Source: a bacterium
GTDB lineage: Bacteria; Krumholzibacteriota; Krumholzibacteriia; Krumholzibacteriales; Krumholzibacteriaceae
NCBI GenBank assembly: GCA_017885175.1
Contig: JAFNGP010000061.1
Span: 716 to 7,970, forward strand
Length of the DNA stretch: 7,255 nucleotides
Reading direction: 5' to 3'
The position numbers and the translations under genes are program-made. Below, piece by piece: positions 6,612 to 7,255 of the stretch. Every line of letters begins with the position of its first letter. Position 1 is the stretch's first letter. Below the pieces are notes generated by a model that worked only from the letters and a program-made list of their open reading frames with translations, searched no databases and was not told where the DNA came from.

Positions 6612-7255
6612 ATGAGACTTTTCGAAAGCAGAGGGGAGCGCGTCGTTCCCATCGTTCTCGGAGTCCTCTTCGGGCTCTGCATCGCGCTTCTCGTCGTCTC
6701 GATCGTCATGTTCCGCCGCGCCGGCGAGGCGGATTCCTCGCGTTCCCTCGCCGGAAGACGAGCGCCGTCGCAGACCGCCGAGGTCGAGCGCTCGGGCGCG
6801 ATCGTCGAGGCGACGCGGCGCGCGAGCCCCGCGGTCGTGTCGGTGACGGCCGTCGGGTCGAGCGACATCAGCTCGAACCCCGAGCTTTACTTCCGCTACC
6901 TGCAGACGTACTACTTCAATCCGTCGGCGCTCGATCAGCTCGGAGGGAGACCGGTTCTCCAGTATACGAACTTCGGATCGGGGATCATCGTTTCCCCGGA
7001 CGGCCACATACTCACGAACGAGCACGTCTCGCGCGGCGCCGAGCGCATTTACATAACGATGAGCGACGGGACGAAGGCCGAGGCGACCGTCATCGGGAGC
7101 GACGTGGTCTACGACCTCGCGCTTCTCAAAATCGAGGCGAAGAATCTCCCGTACGCGCCGCTCGGCGATTCAGATAAGCTCGCGATCGGCGAATGGGTCA
7201 TCGCGATCGGAAGCCCCTTCGGCTATCTTCTCGGCGACCCGCAGCCGAGCGTGAC
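6612..7255 (+). CDS. HtrA/Deg-family serine protease, N-terminal part (partial)
   Basis: 214 codons are visible and the frame is still open at the window edge. Residues 1-10 are short and charged, and 11-33 form a hydrophobic segment that is either a membrane anchor or a signal sequence, placing the protease in the periplasm or outer face. The trypsin-like (S1C) domain starts near residue 60 with IVEATRRASPAVVSV. It shows FGSGIIVSPDGHILTNEHV with catalytic His138, then VVYDLALLKIE with catalytic Asp168, and GEWVIAIGSPFG. The catalytic serine (GNSGGP) and PDZ domains lie outside the window, so DegP, DegQ and DegS types cannot be told apart. Family role: degradation or chaperoning of misfolded envelope proteins. 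GGAGA (6600-6604) is a ribosome binding site 7 bases before the ATG. Residues about 84-119 are an aromatic-rich stretch ahead of the catalytic core. It is likely co-transcribed with the transaldolase gene. Confidence 0.92.
   Translation, partial: MRLFESRGERVVPIVLGVLFGLCIALLVVSIVMFRRAGEADSSRSLAGRRAPSQTAEVERSGAIVEATRRASPAVVSVTAVGSSDISSNPELYFRYLQTYYFNPSALDQLGGRPVLQYTNFGSGIIVSPDGHILTNEHVSRGAERIYITMSDGTKAEATVIGSDVVYDLALLKIEAKNLPYAPLGDSDKLAIGEWVIAIGSPFGYLLGDPQPSV

Noticed and set aside
5851..6612. A 253-codon open frame on the - strand opposite the transaldolase gene
   Set aside because: Shadow of a well-identified enzyme; composition dominated by Arg, Asp, His and Leu.
1..7255. Search by eye for tRNA, rRNA, CRISPR, insertion sequences, riboswitches and toxin or defence genes
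   Set aside because: None seen. The window is almost fully covered by housekeeping and envelope genes, and the longest gene-free stretch (5758-5925) is explained by a terminator, promoter and leader.

Overview
This is a GC-rich, gene-dense bacterial window carrying eight protein genes: five complete and intact on the + strand or partial at its ends, and one long gene on the - strand. All are chromosomal in character. I saw no phage, insertion sequence, CRISPR array, tRNA or rRNA. Lipoprotein and Sec-type signals, a periplasmic-type HtrA protease and a secreted HEAT-cyclophilin fusion suggest a Gram-negative-like (diderm) cell envelope. The gene mix fits an under-characterised, high-GC, deep-branching lineage such as one of the FCB-type candidate phyla, but the lineage is a low-confidence inference.

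Layout. (1) Positions 1-2118, + strand: an apparent operon holding the 3' end of a LonB-type ATP-dependent protease, a lipoprotein that joins a carbohydrate-binding-like beta domain to an HExxH (gluzincin-type) metallopeptidase-like domain, and a zinc-ribbon Nudix hydrolase. The last two genes share an ATGA stop/start overlap. (2) Positions 2150-4201, - strand: a secreted protein of HEAT repeats followed by a C-terminal cyclophilin-type prolyl isomerase, convergent with the Nudix gene. (3) Positions 4202-4292: a compact divergent promoter region in which the -10 boxes of the two directions overlap. (4) Positions 4293-5757, + strand: ecfT, the membrane coupling subunit of an ECF vitamin/metal transporter, overlapping truA (tRNA pseudouridine synthase) by 14 bases, then a good intrinsic terminator. 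(5) Positions 5833-7255, + strand: a clear sigma70-like promoter, a small-type transaldolase gene, and the start of an HtrA/Deg serine protease that runs off the window.

How the genes may work together. Four products act in protein quality control or proteolysis: LonB in the cytoplasm, and the lipoprotein peptidase, the HEAT-PPIase and HtrA at the envelope. This is a loose neighbourhood rather than a demonstrated system, because they lie in at least three transcription units. The others (truA, transaldolase, Nudix, ecfT) are housekeeping or metabolic. I found no convincing new multi-gene system. The points most worth checking are the peptidase lipoprotein, the cysteines replacing glycine in both Ala-Arg-Gly coupling motifs of EcfT, and the overlapping divergent promoters.
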